Shown here one piece after another: positions 48,697-60,869 of a stretch of 64,000 nucleotides of DNA. Under the pieces are notes generated by a model. It searched no databases, was not told the origin of the DNA, and was given only the letters and a program-made list of their open reading frames with translations. Within the stretch, counting starts at the first letter, position 1, and each line of letters opens with the position of its first letter. Location: NCBI GenBank assembly GCA_016713535.1, contig JADJOY010000014.1, forward strand, positions 244,604 to 308,603, read 5' to 3'. Source of the stretch: Deltaproteobacteria bacterium. GTDB lineage: Bacteria; JADJOY01. The position numbers were made by a program, and so were the translations under genes.

Positions 48697-49353
48697 TCCG
48701 CACACCCGAGCCCGAGCTGATGACCGCGGAGGACCAGGCACGCGCCTACGCGGAGGCCGACTTCTCCGAGCCCCACGAGGCGTTCGTGCGACGCTTCGCC
48801 GAGCGCTTCCCCGGCTTCTCGAGCGGAGACGTGATCGATCTGGGCTGCGGCCCGGCCGACGTCACGACCCGCTTCGCGCGCGCCTACCCGGGCGCGCGGA
48901 TGCTGGGTGTCGACGGCTCGGCGGCGATGCTCGCCGAGGGGCGCAAGCGCCTCGCCTCGAGCGAGCTCGCGCCGCGCGTGACCTTGAGGGAGCTCTTCTT
49001 GCCGTGCGCGACGCTACCCCGCGAGTCGTTCGACGCGGTGATCTCGAACAGCCTGCTGCACCACCTCTCGGATCCGGTGGTCATCTGGCAGTCGGCGCGC
49101 GCGGCCGCGAAGCCCGGGGCGCCGATCCTGGTGATGGACCTCATGCGTCCGCCCGATCTGCCGACCGCGGAGCGCTTCGTGAATCTCTACGTCGGCGACG
49201 CCCCGCCGGTGCTGCAGCAGGGACTTCTTCGCGTCGCTGATCGCCGCCTACGAGCTCGACGAGGTGAAGGCCCAGCTCGCCGCCGTCGGTCTCGGGCACC
49301 TCACCGTCGAGCCGGTGAGCGATCGCCACCTCGTGGTGTGGGGGACGCTGTGA
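48693..49353 (+). CDS. Class I SAM-dependent methyltransferase (one frameshift)
   Basis: VIDLGCGPADVTTRFAR is motif I (SAM-binding glycine loop) and MLGVDGSAAML carries the acidic ribose-binding residue; FDAVISNSLLHHLSDPVVIW and ILVMDLMRPPDLP are the usual later motifs. The frame breaks around 49219 after PVLQQ; the other frame gives DFFASLIAAYELDEVKAQLA and VSDRHLVVWGTL to the stop at 49353. The result is about 220 residues, normal for a small-molecule/lipid methyltransferase. It is coupled to the desaturase gene by ATGA. The substrate is unknown. Confidence 0.82.
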
Positions 49354-49455
49354 CCGCCTGCTGGTCCGTCGGCGTCACGGAGGCGGAGGGACCGCTTCCC
49401 GGCGGTCCGCAGGCGACCGCGGTGATCGCCTGCTGGTCAGTCGGTGTCACGGAGG
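49351..49455. repeat. 33-bp direct repeat flanking a REP hairpin
   Basis: TGACCGCCTGCTGGTCCGTC... (49351-49383) recurs with three changes at 49423-49455, 72 bp on. Both copies end in GTCACGGAGG. The second provides the ribosome binding region of the TlpA-like gene at 49466, the first begins with the TGA of the methyltransferase gene. Confidence 0.65.
49385..49408 (+). repeat. GGAG-type REP hairpin D
   Basis: GGAG (49385-49388) then GGACCGC-TTCCCG-GCGGTCC, a perfect 7-bp stem with a 6-nt loop of the same size as in the 23517, 27051 and 27664 copies. It lies between the two direct repeats. Confidence 0.6.
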
Positions 49456-49465
49456 AGAGGGATCC

Positions 49466-50050
49466 ATGCTGAACCGCCTGCGCGCCCTGCGCGATCGGCT
49501 GCGTGGCCCGGATCCCTCGTGGTCCTCGGCGGTCGCCGCCCACCGGCCGCCGCCCGACGAGCCCCGCCCGGAGCCGCCCCCCACGCCGACTCACCCGCGC
49601 TGCTACCCGGCCGACCTGGACGCGGTCCGAGCGCTGATGGCCCCCGCGGGCCGGCCGAGGATCGTGAACCACTGGGCGACGTGGTGCCACCCCTGTGTCG
49701 ACGAGCTGCCGCGGCTGGTCCAGCTCGCGAACCGGCTCGGCGCGGCGGCTGACCTGGTCGGCATCTCCTGGGACCGCTTCGAGAACCCGGCCGCGCCTGA
49801 GCAGGTGGCGGCCGAGGTGGCGGACTTCGCCGGTCGGCATGGAGTCCCCTACGAGAGCGCGGTGTTCACCGGCGACCCCGACCAGCTCTTCGACGGCCTC
49901 GGCCTCACGTTCCGTTTCATCCCGCAGACCGTCGTCCTCGCCGCGGACGGGATCGTGGTGAAGCACATCCAGGGTGTGGTGACCGAGGCCGACGTGGAAT
50001 CGCTTGTCGATCTCTTCCGTCCGGCCCCAAGTGAAGCCTCGGGCCGCTGA
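49466..50050 (+). CDS. TlpA/ResA-like thioredoxin-fold protein
   Basis: 194 residues. VNHWATWCHPCVDELPRLVQ holds the W-C-H-P-C redox site and FRFIPQTVVLAADG the cis-Pro loop. The 55 residues before the domain are Pro-rich and basic (PPPDEPRPEPPPTPTHPR) with no signal peptide or TM helix, so unlike most TlpA proteins it looks cytosolic, or its true N-terminus is elsewhere. GISWDRFENPAAPEQVAAEV and VTEADVESLVDLF complete the fold. A disulfide reductase or thiol peroxidase-like role is possible. Confidence 0.82.
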   Translation: MLNRLRALRDRLRGPDPSWSSAVAAHRPPPDEPRPEPPPTPTHPRCYPADLDAVRALMAPAGRPRIVNHWATWCHPCVDELPRLVQLANRLGAAADLVGISWDRFENPAAPEQVAAEVADFAGRHGVPYESAVFTGDPDQLFDGLGLTFRFIPQTVVLAADGIVVKHIQGVVTEADVESLVDLFRPAPSEASGR

Positions 50051-50311
50051 CCAGCATCGCCTCGCCCGAGGCGCCGATATCTCGCTCCGGATCTGCAGGA
50101 TCACGCCTCGAGCAGCAGGCCGTCGAGGGGGGACGCAGCCGTTACGCAGCCCTGTGGAGATCCTATGGGTGCTCCGCTTCTGCACGGTCGACGCCCATCG
50201 GTCAGCTCGACGTTACGATACGGGAATTCGGGGATACTTGCTTTTTTTTTTGCGGTGGAGAGACGATCGCTCATGGACGCTGCGTCAGGCAACGCAGCGC
50301 GAGGGGGGCAC
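50051..50311 (+). promoter_or_regulatory. 261-bp leader before the VCBS lipoprotein cluster
   Basis: No gene is supported here. From about 50200 the composition becomes less GC-rich and contains a T10 run (50241-50250) preceded by GGGGATACTTGC; GGATACT resembles a -10 element. An alternative ATG (50273) is in frame with the next gene but has a weaker ribosome binding site than ATG 50312. Confidence 0.35.
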
Positions 50312-53300
50312 ATGGGCGGTGGCCGACGGTCGGAGCTCGATGGCGTTGCGCGAACACGGTGGATCGCCGCGGTGATCGCGATCACGGCGATCGGTGCGGG
50401 CTGCTTCTCGATCGAGGCGCAGAAGTCGTCGTCGATCGAGCGCATCGGGACGAACTCGGTGGAGGGGCTCCTCGGCTCCGAGAATCCCCAGATGGTGATG
50501 CCTGGAAGCGGTGGCGGACCAACCGACCTCATTCGCGAGCGAGGGTTCTCTTCTGCGGCGTGGAGCGCATTGCTCGGCACCAACGACGACAAGTACGAGG
50601 TGTGCGACGCCGGCCCAGACAACAGTCCGGCATGCGGCGGAACGACCCCCTGGGCTGGCGTTCACCTCACGCGCGATACCGCCCAGCGCTTCGAAACGGC
50701 GAACGGGTATTTCTACTTCAACTTCCCGTACCGGATCGATCCGAACGCGGAGTCCGCGCGGGTGATCCCGCTGAAGCTCGTCGATCTCGGAAACCCGGGC
50801 ACGCAGGACGACTATCTGCGGCCCTCCGACTATCAGGTCCCGCTCTCGAACGTGACCCAGGTCTTCAATTACTTGACCCTGAACGCGAGCGCCACGGATT
50901 CCCAGGAGCAGGATCTCCGTGTCGGTGCGATCGACTTCCTGCGGCCGGGCGCTCAGGCGGGTCAGGACTACACGTGGGCCTACGCGGCGCTGCGCAACGG
51001 CATCGTCGCGACGATCAACACCGACACCGACGCGGCGCAGCAGCCCGCGCAGATCGACCTGATGTCCACCGACTACAACGACAACCAGCTCTGGATGTTG
51101 CGTGGCAGCGTGCAGGGTGACGTCGGGTTCTCGAGCGATGGCTCCCGGTCCACACAGGCGAGCCCGACGTCGATCGCCAAAGCCGATCTCGAAGGCGACG
51201 GAGACCTCGACGTCGTGGTCGCGAACAGCGGTGCTGGCACGATCACGATCTTCCTCGGCCTTGGCGGCGGCGGGTTGATGCCATTCGATTCCGGCACGGT
51301 CTATTCGGTGGGCGCCAACCCTGTGGCTGTGGCGACCGGTGACCTCGACAACGACAGCAAGCCCGACGTCGCCGTCCTCCGGAAGGTCGCGTCGGGAGGG
51401 GGCGCGGGATGCACCGTCACCGTGCTGCGCGGCAACGGAAACGGCACGATGTCGGCTGGAACCGATTTCCCGTGTGGGACGAGCTCCGAGGAACCCACCG
51501 GAGTCGCGATCGGGCGATTCGACGTCAACGGCAAGCTCGACGTCTGGGTGACGAAGTTCAGCGCAAGCGCAGCGAACGCGGGCAAGATCGCGGTGCTGGT
51601 GAACGTCTCCACGTCGGGCACCATCAACTTCACTTACTCGGGCACAAACGACCTCGCGGTCGGCAAGAAGCCGATGGCTCTCGCGCTCGGCAATTTCAAC
51701 GCCGACGGCAACATCGATGTCGTGACGGCGAACTTCGACGACGATACGGCGACGGTGGTTCTTGGCAACGGCACAGGCGGTGCCATTTCCACGAGCACCC
51801 AGCCGGTGAGTGACGGCCCCCGGGCGGTTGCCGTCGGATTCCTCGACGATGCCGACACCTACCTGGATTTCGTGACGGCGAACGATCGCGCCGGCGCCGG
51901 AGACGACATCAGCGTGGTTCGTGGCAACGGCAACGGTACGTTCCAAACCGCTGCTCAGTATCCGTTGCTCAACAACGGCAACACCACCAGTGCCGGACCC
52001 CGCGCGATCGTCGTCGGTGAGTTCTCCGAGGACACGATCGCCGACATCGCGGTGACCGACTTCGACGCGAACAAGATCTCGGTGTTCAAGGGGCTGACCA
52101 ACAACACCTATAGCCTCTCCACCCCGAGCGCATACGGCGGGTCGCTCAGCCAGCCGTACGGTCTCGTCGCGGCCGAGTTCAGCACCCAGCGCGAGGACAT
52201 CACCTACCTCGGCAATCCCAACCATGCCGCCGACCGTGGACCGAACGCCGGCTACGGGATCAAGATAGTCGAGTACCCCGCGGGAAGCGGCCAAGCCTAC
52301 GCCTTCGTGACGAACCACACGCAGGACACCGCGCCCAGCCTCTCGGGTTGGCCATGCCAGTCGAGCGGCGCCGCCTGGACGATCGCCGATGGCCCGACGG
52401 GTGGCGCGAAGTTCATCAGCAACACGGTGACGGTCATCCAAATCGACACGAAGCAGTTTCCCCCGAGCAACGAGCTCCTGGGGAACGACAAGATCATCGC
52501 CACCCTCAAGGTGGGGTGCGGCCCCGAAGGCATCGACGCGCTCTCCGACGGCAGCTACGTCTTCGTGGCGAATGCGTACGACGGCACGGTGTCCCGCATC
52601 GACGTGCCGTACCTGCTGAATCATCTTCCGTCGGGCGCGTTCGACCCGTCGACGAATGGCGTCGACCCGGCGTTCGACCTCAAGGGAGTCGCGGGCCTCC
52701 CGTCGCCGAACGGAGCGCTTCTTAACCGCGGCCTAGACGTCGTCGAGGGGATCCCGAACGCAGGCGGTCCAAACACGCCCGGCGAGCGCCTCTTCGTGAC
52801 CTACGGCTACCCAACCGGCTCCACGTCGGGTGGGGTGGCGGTTCTCACCAATCTCCGAAGTTCGTCCATCAGTGTGGATGCTGCCGCCAACGGAGCCGCG
52901 TTCGGTGGGTTTCCCGTCGGAATCCAGGCAAGCCCGGCACAGGTTCTCGTTCAGAATCCGAACGCCCCCGGTACGGTCCTTGGCTGGGGGATTCGGCTGG
53001 TGATTGCGAGCGACCAGTGCAGAAGTTGTTCCCCAAGCGGCTACGTCGAATCGGATACCGCGAGCATCGCCGATGTCTACTACGCCTGCTCAGGTTCGAC
53101 CTGCAGTCCGGCCGCTTACCTATACGGCCCCCTGGTCCTGACGAAGGGCTGTGCGGAGGCGAGTGTCGGCCCGAACTGCGTTGGGACAGTGTCGGGCTCG
53201 ATCGACGTGAACGCAGCGGGGACCACTGCCTACATCGCGCGGCAGAGCGCCGCCTCCGGTGCCGGTTTGGTCGCCCTCGACATCAACGGAACGCCATTTC

Positions 53301-54775
53301 CCACCAACCCGCAGGCTCGCGTGCTCGGTGCGGTCGGTCAAACTGACGGCCTCTTCGCGGTGAAGCGGTTACCGATTGCCGCAGGGGCGAGCGATCCCCT
53401 GGGAAAGAAGCACAAGCTCTATCAGGGCAACAGCTCGACTGCCTCGGGCTCCACGCTCAAAGGGGTATGGGTCGCGCCAGAGCCGCTGATCATGCCCGCT
53501 GTGACGCACAGCCTGCAGTCGGCCGCCTTCGATTCAACATGGCATTACGTCGGCGGTGCACCGACTCAACTCCTGGGTCGTGCATACGCGAACATTCGCT
53601 CACCGTCTATTCGGCCTGTCGACGGGGCCAAGATTGCGTACGCACGCAACGACTTCGATCTCTTCGCCGGGCAGAACTTGCCGTCCCCGTTCAAGGGACG
53701 TCTGGTCGTGAGCAACAGCGACGGCTCGAGCGAGCAGGTTCTGACCTCCTACCAACCCGATGCTACGGGAACGGTGTCCGTCCCTTCGTGGATCCCGGGC
53801 ACCACTGCCAGCCAGTCGTCGAACTTGGTGTTCACACAAGTCGTCGATCGAGTCAGCTACGGTTGTGGGACCGGGACGGCGTCGGATGTGATCCTGATGG
53901 ACTACCTCTCTACCGCCAATCCCAAGCAGACGTGGGATCTGACGTGCGACGACGTCAATCGTAAGCACGGCGATGCGACTGGAGGCTTCGTGACCGCGGG
54001 CAGTTCGACGAAAGTCACAGTGGTGTTCACCAGGCAGGAGGACATCACGATCGACGGCTGCGGCGAGGTGACCGTCCAGAGCCTCTGGAAGCGTGACTTC
54101 GACCTCCAGACGCAAAGCTTCACCGGTTCGATTACTCAACTCACCGACCCGACAACTGACCCCAAGTTCTCGTGTGCGGGGTATGTCGCGGGTCGCGCCC
54201 TCGGTGACTATGATCCGGAGATTTCGACTGCACCGTTCCAACTGGATGGGCAAGGAGCTGCAGTTTATTGGATCGCTTTCTCACGCCGGCTCGATAGTCG
54301 CGGAATTCAGGCCGCGTCGGACGCGTTCGGCGACCACGACATCATGATCGTGAGCTTGGATGGTTCACGTCTCTACGACCAAACGGCCGTGGACGACGGC
54401 AGCAACTCGAAATGTGGAAGCGCTGCGAGTCACCTGTGTGCAGACGAGACACCATCATGGAGACCAACCCCGTCGAGCCAGGGGAGCCAGCAGCGTATCG
54501 TGTTCGTCGTCGTCCGGAGCGATCCTGCGGACCTGAGCGACATCGTTACAATCCAGCCAACGCAATTCGCGACCTCCGGCAATAATCAGAATGACCGCCG
54601 TGAAGTGGATTCCGCGTTGTCTGATAGAGACCTCGATGGATCTCCCGGATGGTATCCGGGCTCGACTAGCGGCGATGCATTTCTCGACATCGTGTTTCAT
54701 CGCCTGAACCTCGATCCCAGTCCGCCGGGTGGGACTCTGGACTTGTACCCGATCTTCCATTCCATGATCCAATGA
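50312..54775 (+). CDS. Giant FG-GAP/VCBS-repeat lipoprotein
   Basis: 1,487 residues. ATG 50312 is chosen because GAGGGGGG lies 5-6 nt ahead and the signal peptide then has normal length with lipobox Cys31 (AIGAGC). Residues about 270-660 hold seven or so VCBS/FG-GAP repeats with calcium-binding Asp loops (ADLEGDGDLDVVVANSGAG; GDLDNDSKPDVAVL; GNFNADGNIDVVTANFDDDT; GEFSEDTIADIAVTDFDANK). The second half has a WD/NHL-like propeller character (GCGPEGIDALSDGSYVFVAN) and a TolB-like part (RLVVSNSDGSSEQVLTSYQP). Probably displayed on the cell surface. GC is visibly lower than in flanking genes, which suggests acquisition or relaxed composition. It heads a three-gene run of VCBS proteins. Confidence 0.82.
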   Translation: MGGGRRSELDGVARTRWIAAVIAITAIGAGCFSIEAQKSSSIERIGTNSVEGLLGSENPQMVMPGSGGGPTDLIRERGFSSAAWSALLGTNDDKYEVCDAGPDNSPACGGTTPWAGVHLTRDTAQRFETANGYFYFNFPYRIDPNAESARVIPLKLVDLGNPGTQDDYLRPSDYQVPLSNVTQVFNYLTLNASATDSQEQDLRVGAIDFLRPGAQAGQDYTWAYAALRNGIVATINTDTDAAQQPAQIDLMSTDYNDNQLWMLRGSVQGDVGFSSDGSRSTQASPTSIAKADLEGDGDLDVVVANSGAGTITIFLGLGGGGLMPFDSGTVYSVGANPVAVATGDLDNDSKPDVAVLRKVASGGGAGCTVTVLRGNGNGTMSAGTDFPCGTSSEEPTGVAIGRFDVNGKLDVWVTKFSASAANAGKIAVLVNVSTSGTINFTYSGTNDLAVGKKPMALALGNFNADGNIDVVTANFDDDTATVVLGNGTGGAISTSTQPVSDGPRAVAVGFLDDADTYLDFVTANDRAGAGDDISVVRGNGNGTFQTAAQYPLLNNGNTTSAGPRAIVVGEFSEDTIADIAVTDFDANKISVFKGLTNNTYSLSTPSAYGGSLSQPYGLVAAEFSTQREDITYLGNPNHAADRGPNAGYGIKIVEYPAGSGQAYAFVTNHTQDTAPSLSGWPCQSSGAAWTIADGPTGGAKFISNTVTVIQIDTKQFPPSNELLGNDKIIATLKVGCGPEGIDALSDGSYVFVANAYDGTVSRIDVPYLLNHLPSGAFDPSTNGVDPAFDLKGVAGLPSPNGALLNRGLDVVEGIPNAGGPNTPGERLFVTYGYPTGSTSGGVAVLTNLRSSSISVDAAANGAAFGGFPVGIQASPAQVLVQNPNAPGTVLGWGIRLVIASDQCRSCSPSGYVESDTASIADVYYACSGSTCSPAAYLYGPLVLTKGCAEASVGPNCVGTVSGSIDVNAAGTTAYIARQSAASGAGLVALDINGTPFPTNPQARVLGAVGQTDGLFAVKRLPIAAGASDPLGKKHKLYQGNSSTASGSTLKGVWVAPEPLIMPAVTHSLQSAAFDSTWHYVGGAPTQLLGRAYANIRSPSIRPVDGAKIAYARNDFDLFAGQNLPSPFKGRLVVSNSDGSSEQVLTSYQPDATGTVSVPSWIPGTTASQSSNLVFTQVVDRVSYGCGTGTASDVILMDYLSTANPKQTWDLTCDDVNRKHGDATGGFVTAGSSTKVTVVFTRQEDITIDGCGEVTVQSLWKRDFDLQTQSFTGSITQLTDPTTDPKFSCAGYVAGRALGDYDPEISTAPFQLDGQGAAVYWIAFSRRLDSRGIQAASDAFGDHDIMIVSLDGSRLYDQTAVDDGSNSKCGSAASHLCADETPSWRPTPSSQGSQQRIVFVVVRSDPADLSDIVTIQPTQFATSGNNQNDRREVDSALSDRDLDGSPGWYPGSTSGDAFLDIVFHRLNLDPSPPGGTLDLYPIFHSMIQ

Positions 54776-54807
54776 AGCAGGTGAGTGGCAGGTCGAAGGA
54801 GTGTGAG

Positions 54808-57366
54808 ATGTCCAAGCTTGAGCGATTCGGTGTGTTCTCGTTGCTTTGGGTAACGGTGGGCTGCGGACCGTCGGTGACGAGCGTATCGCCGGGGGCAGGG
54901 TGGCCCGGCGAGACGATCACGATCGATGGCGCTGGATTTGGCGGTTCCCAAGGTGTGAGCCAGGTCCTTTTCGACGGGCGGGACGCGGGCCTAGCAGAGG
55001 CGTGGAGCAACAGCCAGATCAGGCTAGGGGTGCCGGCGGGAGCGTCGACCGGACCCCTGGTCGTGAAGGTGAATGATGTTGCCAGCGCGCCGGTGGATTT
55101 CATCGTGACGCAAGTTCCGCTGCCAAGTGTCCGGATCGGGACGGACGTCCCTGCGGCACCGAGCGAGCTTCCAGCGTCGCAGTCGTACCTCACCTGCGGG
55201 CCTCCGGGTCAGTCCGGCTCGCTGGCGAGTGCGGAATCGAACAATTCTCAGCGCGCGTGGGCGCTGGCGGATCTGAACGCGGACGGAAAGGTTGATCTTG
55301 TGCGCGGCGGTGGCCGTAACAATCTGTGTCGCAACCTAGGAGACGGCCAGGGGCGCTTCCACGATGTCGAGTGTGTCCAGGCAGTGGCCGGTGTCGCCGG
55401 GGTCGCGGCGGGGCGCTTCAACGCCGACGGGTATCCGGACGTGGTGTTCACCGTTCAGCAGCCTGTTGGAGCCGTGGGTATCTCGTTGAGTGATGGGAGC
55501 GGTGGTTTGTGGCCACCGGCCTATTTTTCGACTCTGCCCGGAACCTCCCCCGACGGAGTAGTCGTCGCCGACTTCGATCGCGATGGAAAGCTGGACGCCG
55601 CGGTCTTGACCGGCGCGGTGCAGCTACTCAGAGGTGACGGGACCGGGCGACTGGGAACTCCAACTGAATATGCCGTTGGTGACGCACCGAAGAATCTGGC
55701 GGTCGCCGACTTCGACAAGGACGGCTACCCGGACTTGGCAGTGACAAATGGGGGCTCGATCGCGAATGGTGTCGGCGATTTTTCGGTGCTGTTGAACGAC
55801 CGAACCGGCGGCTTTAAGCCGGAGGTTCGCTTTGCCTCGGATTCGAGCCCATGGGGAGTGGTGGCGGAGGACTTCAACAGTGACGGAAGCCCGGACGTCG
55901 CTGTTGCGCACGAAGGCCTCACTCCTTCGAACAACGTCGTGACGTTTCTGGGTGACGGCCACGGAGGGCTCGTACGCACGTTCGCCCTTCCCTTTGTGGG
56001 CGCGATCGAGGCGCTGCAGTCCGCTGACTTCAATGGGGATGGGATCAGGGACCTGGTCGCCGGCGGCTCGGCCCACTTGTGGGTCTTGCTCGGCTATGGC
56101 AACGGCGCCTTCTACCAGAGCGACGCCTCGTATGCCCTGGCCGCTGACACGATCAACGCGGGCGACGTGAACGGTGACGGGAGGGACGACATGGTCGCCG
56201 CGGGCTCGGGCGGCACGGCGGTCGCGCTGGGTGACGGAGCGGGGCACCTCGGAACCGCTACCGTCGTGAACCTGGTACCCAATCCGACGTATCCCCTCGG
56301 CTGGGCGCCGGGAGATTTCAACCGCGACGGGCATCCGGACCTCGTCGTACAGACGGCCCGTGTGGTCCCCACGTCGGGCCTGACAGAGGCCTATGAGCTT
56401 CAAACGCTCCTGAGCGACGGAACGGGTGGAGTGACGAAGAAGATCACCGGGGTGTCCGAAGGGACATCGCCACTGGTGTCCGCGGACTTCAACGGCGACG
56501 GCAAGCTGGATGTGCTGCGTGCCGTTCGGACTGGCGGGATAGTCGAGGAAGGGTTGAACGTGCTGCTGGGCGACGGGACGGGCGCGTTCTCGCCCTTTGG
56601 CTCGCTGACGGACTTGAGGCTAGCGATAATCGCAATCGCCGCTGGCGACGTGAACGAGGATGGGCGCGCCGATGCGGTCATCTCGAGCGGCCCGGGCGGC
56701 AACTTGATCGAGGTGTTCGGGAACGCCGATGGGACGCTGAGTGGCCCCCAGGCGATATCGCCGGCCGAGCCGGCCGCGAGCGACCGGGCGCTGGCCTTGG
56801 CCGATCTGAATGGCGACCATCATCTCGACCTGATCCAGAACGGCTCGGGATATCCAGGCTCGCCGGGTCGCCTGCGCGTCTTCCTGGGCGACGGGGGTGG
56901 TGGGTTCGCGCAGTCCGCGGTGTTCGTGACGATGGGCGGCGAGGTCGCGGTCGGAGACGTGAACGGCGATGGGAAGCCCGATCTCGTCCAACACGACGAC
57001 GATTCGGACACGCTCCAACCACCCGCCTCGTATCGAGCGTCCCTCGGGAACGGCCTCGGCGGTTTCGCGTCTCCGATCGAGTCGCCGTTCCTGGGGCGAG
57101 CGAATGGTCTCGGCGACTTCGATGGAGACGGCAGTCTCGACTTGGTTGCGACGGCAGGATTCGACTACGTGCGCATCGCGCTCGGGGACGGCTCGGGTCG
57201 GTTCGTGGCTCAGCCCGATTGCTACACAGCAACGTTCCCGCAGCTCGGTTTTCCGTTCAACTTCAACGACGATGCGTATATGGACTTCGTGCAGGCGGAT
57301 GGTCTTGGAAACCTGATCCAGTACCTAGGCGGGCCCGGTGGAGAATTCCTCGACTATGGATCGTAG
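54808..57366 (+). CDS. IPT/TIG + VCBS-repeat lipoprotein (copy 1)
   Basis: 852 residues. ATG 54808 is preferred (GAAGGAG just upstream, lipobox Cys19 in VTVGC); an in-frame ATG at 54772 overlaps the preceding stop. Residues about 20-105 are an IPT/TIG immunoglobulin-like domain (PSVTSVSPGAGWPGETITI). From about 130 to the end come about ten FG-GAP/VCBS blades with D-x-N/D-x-D-G-x-x-D calcium loops (ADLNADGKVDLVRGGG; ADFDRDGKLDAAVLTG; ADFDKDGYPDLAVTNGG; GDVNGDGRDDMVAAGSG). Integrin-alpha-like propellers of this sort are usually extracellular binding platforms. The next gene is a close paralogue; the two act as a natural reference for each other. Confidence 0.85.
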   Translation: MSKLERFGVFSLLWVTVGCGPSVTSVSPGAGWPGETITIDGAGFGGSQGVSQVLFDGRDAGLAEAWSNSQIRLGVPAGASTGPLVVKVNDVASAPVDFIVTQVPLPSVRIGTDVPAAPSELPASQSYLTCGPPGQSGSLASAESNNSQRAWALADLNADGKVDLVRGGGRNNLCRNLGDGQGRFHDVECVQAVAGVAGVAAGRFNADGYPDVVFTVQQPVGAVGISLSDGSGGLWPPAYFSTLPGTSPDGVVVADFDRDGKLDAAVLTGAVQLLRGDGTGRLGTPTEYAVGDAPKNLAVADFDKDGYPDLAVTNGGSIANGVGDFSVLLNDRTGGFKPEVRFASDSSPWGVVAEDFNSDGSPDVAVAHEGLTPSNNVVTFLGDGHGGLVRTFALPFVGAIEALQSADFNGDGIRDLVAGGSAHLWVLLGYGNGAFYQSDASYALAADTINAGDVNGDGRDDMVAAGSGGTAVALGDGAGHLGTATVVNLVPNPTYPLGWAPGDFNRDGHPDLVVQTARVVPTSGLTEAYELQTLLSDGTGGVTKKITGVSEGTSPLVSADFNGDGKLDVLRAVRTGGIVEEGLNVLLGDGTGAFSPFGSLTDLRLAIIAIAAGDVNEDGRADAVISSGPGGNLIEVFGNADGTLSGPQAISPAEPAASDRALALADLNGDHHLDLIQNGSGYPGSPGRLRVFLGDGGGGFAQSAVFVTMGGEVAVGDVNGDGKPDLVQHDDDSDTLQPPASYRASLGNGLGGFASPIESPFLGRANGLGDFDGDGSLDLVATAGFDYVRIALGDGSGRFVAQPDCYTATFPQLGFPFNFNDDAYMDFVQADGLGNLIQYLGGPGGEFLDYGS

Positions 57367-57384
57367 AGGTCGAGAGCGGAGCTG

Positions 57385-60105
<2,721 letters not shown>

Positions 60106-60315
60106 CCGTCGATCGCCGCGAACGTGCCGTCGATGGTGGATCGCTCGTGGCCCGCGTGAGGGGGGGCCAGCACCGCGGGGCAGCACGGTTGCCCAGGCGC
60201 GACATAGCCAGGTCGTACAGGCCTGTGTTACGGTTCGCGGCAACTACCGAGATTGGAACGAGAAATGCTTGTCCCTGTGATCGGGACGGCGCGGTCGTTC
60301 GCGAAGGGTGAGACC

Positions 60316-60585
60316 ATGGGCTTGGAGAAGGTGAAGAAGCAAGAAGTGATCACGAGCTACCAGGTGCACGAGAAGGACACCGGGTCGCCCGAGGTCCAGA
60401 TCGCGCTCCTCAGTGAGCGGATTACCTACCTCAACGACCACTTCAAGACGCATGCGAAGGACCACGGCTCGCGCCGCGGCCTCTTGAAGCTGGTGGGTCA
60501 GCGGCGCCGCCACCTCGAATACCTCAAGCGCACGCGCCCCGAGCGGTACCGCGAAGTCATCAGCCGACTCGGCATCCGGAAGTAA
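60316..60585 (+). CDS. rpsO: 30S ribosomal protein S15
   Basis: 89 residues ([56 protein letters not shown]), full family length and all conserved 16S rRNA-contacting positions in place. The GTG/ATG candidates upstream (60253 onward) are in frame but non-homologous; ATG 60316 with AAGGGTG ahead is the start. It precedes pnp, the usual bacterial order. Binds 16S rRNA in the platform of the small subunit and often represses its own translation. Confidence 0.97.
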   Translation: MGLEKVKKQEVITSYQVHEKDTGSPEVQIALLSERITYLNDHFKTHAKDHGSRRGLLKLVGQRRRHLEYLKRTRPERYREVISRLGIRK

Positions 60586-60604
60586 GGATGCCAGAGGACC
60601 TCGT

Positions 60605-60623
60605 CCCCGGCCGTTTGCCGGGG
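60605..60623 (+). terminator. Hairpin after rpsO (terminator or RNA-processing stem)
   Basis: A perfect 7-bp stem CCCCGGC / GCCGGGG with loop CGTTT, 20 nt after the rpsO stop. No T-run follows, so termination would be inefficient and readthrough into pnp is likely, as in other rpsO-pnp operons. Confidence 0.35.
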
Positions 60624-60715
60624 CGAAGGGGCGTCGCTCGGAGTGCGCCGAGTGGCGTCCCGCCCCGTGAGGCGCGTGCGGCGTCCGCCGCAGGCGCCTC
60701 GCATTCTTTCATCCT

Positions 60716-60816
60716 GAGGCGGTTTCCCCGGAGTGAGGAGCGTGCTCGAGCGTTGCCCGGTCTGGATTCCAGGCCCGGTCGCCCTCGAGGAAGTTCCTCG
60801 CTCCGAATGCCGCCTC
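60716..60816 (+). promoter_or_regulatory. Long imperfect hairpin in the pnp leader
   Basis: GAGGCGG (60716-60722) pairs with CCGCCTC (60810-60816), and GGAGTGAGGA (60730-60739) pairs with TCCTCGCTCC (60795-60804) with one G-U; inside, CTCGAG and CCGG-CTGG / CCAG-CCGG stems close the top. The 101-nt structure ends 53 nt before the pnp ATG. Its position equals that of the RNase III-cleaved leader stem that autoregulates pnp in enterobacteria; whether it works the same way here is inference. Confidence 0.45.
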
Positions 60817-60869
60817 GCATCGCGACGCCAGCCTGAGCGGGCCGGCGTCCGCCTGAGGAGACTTCCATC

